A DNA stretch of 64,000 nucleotides from Kineococcus endophyticus (lineage in GTDB: Bacteria > Actinomycetota > Actinomycetes > Actinomycetales > Kineococcaceae). The stretch is from contig NZ_JBFNQN010000012.1 of assembly GCF_040796495.1 (NCBI RefSeq), forward strand, positions 62,001-126,000, read 5' to 3'. Positions within the stretch are counted from its first letter, which is position 1, and every line of letters begins with the position of its first letter. Below the pieces are notes generated by a model, which saw only the letters and a list, made by a program, of their open reading frames with translations, was not told the DNA's origin and made no database searches. A program made the translations under genes and the position numbers. This document shows, piece by piece, positions 63,754 through 64,000 of the stretch.

Positions 63754-64000
63754 GTGCCTGCCGACGACCTGCTGACCCCTGCCTCCTCGACCGTCCCACC
63801 CACCCCGTCCCGGCCGTCCCCGTGGGCGCCGCTGCGCCCGCTGGTGCTGCGCCTGCACTTCTACGCCGGGGTCCTCGTCGCCCCGTTCCTGCTCGTCGCC
63901 GCCGTCAGCGGCACGCTCTACGCCGCCACCCCGCAGCTCGAGGACGCCGTCTACCGGCACCAGCTGCACGTCGTCCCGTCCGCGGCCCAGGTGTCCCTGG
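63754..64000 (+). CDS. PepSY-associated membrane protein (5' part)
   Basis: First 82 codons of a gene cut by the window end. After a Pro/Ser-rich N-terminus, RPLVLRLHFYAGVLVAPFLL and VAAVSGTLYAATPQLEDAVY form the first helix and loop of PepSY-associated TM proteins (iron-regulated/PiuB-like). GTG start, with GTGAGGACC upstream. Together with the His-rich membrane protein before it, this may be a metal- or heme-related operon continuing beyond the window. Confidence 0.78.
   Translation, partial: MPADDLLTPASSTVPPTPSRPSPWAPLRPLVLRLHFYAGVLVAPFLLVAAVSGTLYAATPQLEDAVYRHQLHVVPSAAQVSL

Overview
The window is chromosomal DNA of a very GC-rich actinobacterium and contains the replication origin. The order rpmH-rnpA-yidD-yidC-jag-rsmG-parA-parB on one side of dnaA, and dnaN-gnd-recF-DUF721-gyrB-gyrA-DUF3566-tRNA-Ile on the other, is the actinobacterial oriC neighbourhood. 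Frequent GTG starts, 4-bp GTGA gene overlaps and TANNNT boxes 6-7 nt before leaderless starts fit this. A Kineococcus-like organism (Kineosporiales) is my best guess; that is inference from gene content and style, not a database match.

Layout. 1-0.8 kb: a hypothetical protein and a terminator. 0.8-17.5 kb: a block bounded by tRNA-Ala (with a 38-residue DLW-39-like protein) and tRNA-Ile. It holds an exopolysaccharide locus: three GT4 glycosyltransferases, a Wzy/O-antigen-ligase-like protein and a MurJ-type flippase in one tight operon, then separately a fourth glycosyltransferase with a WbaP/WcaJ-type initiating sugar-phosphate transferase, and a Wzz-BY-kinase facing a low-molecular-weight tyrosine phosphatase. 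A GNAT, an esterase, a chemoreceptor, an AAA ATPase and two VOC proteins lie among them. 17.4-29.5 kb: DUF3566, gyrA, gyrB, DUF721, recF, gnd, dnaN, the dnaN-dnaA gap packed with DnaA boxes, and dnaA. 30-36 kb: rpmH to parB. 36-51.9 kb: a Ddl-like ATP-grasp ligase, aminotransferase, GNAT, thioredoxin and its reductase, anti-sigma, SigM, a MurJ-associated pseudokinase made as a separate protein, a two-domain membrane protein, an NlpC/P60 hydrolase, MurJ, DUF6049, a Nudix hydrolase and the CCA-adding enzyme. 51.9-64 kb: accessory genes including a two-component system with a probable operator, a DUF5666-like Pro-rich secreted protein, a PilZ protein, a VOC-YjbR fusion, small secreted and membrane proteins, a DHA2 exporter with its TetR regulator and 24-bp palindrome, a PAS-GGDEF protein and the start of a PepSY-type membrane protein.

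Most striking signals. ParB-binding (parS) palindromes lie mainly inside coding sequence: four in the non-conserved N-terminal extension of ParA, one in rsmG, one in parB, one between gyrB and gyrA, and two one-mismatch copies in distant genes. A 66-bp near-perfect palindrome with relatively AT-rich arms, flanked by a 6-bp direct repeat, lies between cca and a histidine kinase. The MurJ/pseudokinase module, usually one polypeptide in actinobacteria, is split, with murJ inverted. The polysaccharide locus sits between two tRNA genes that are normally near neighbours downstream of gyrA.
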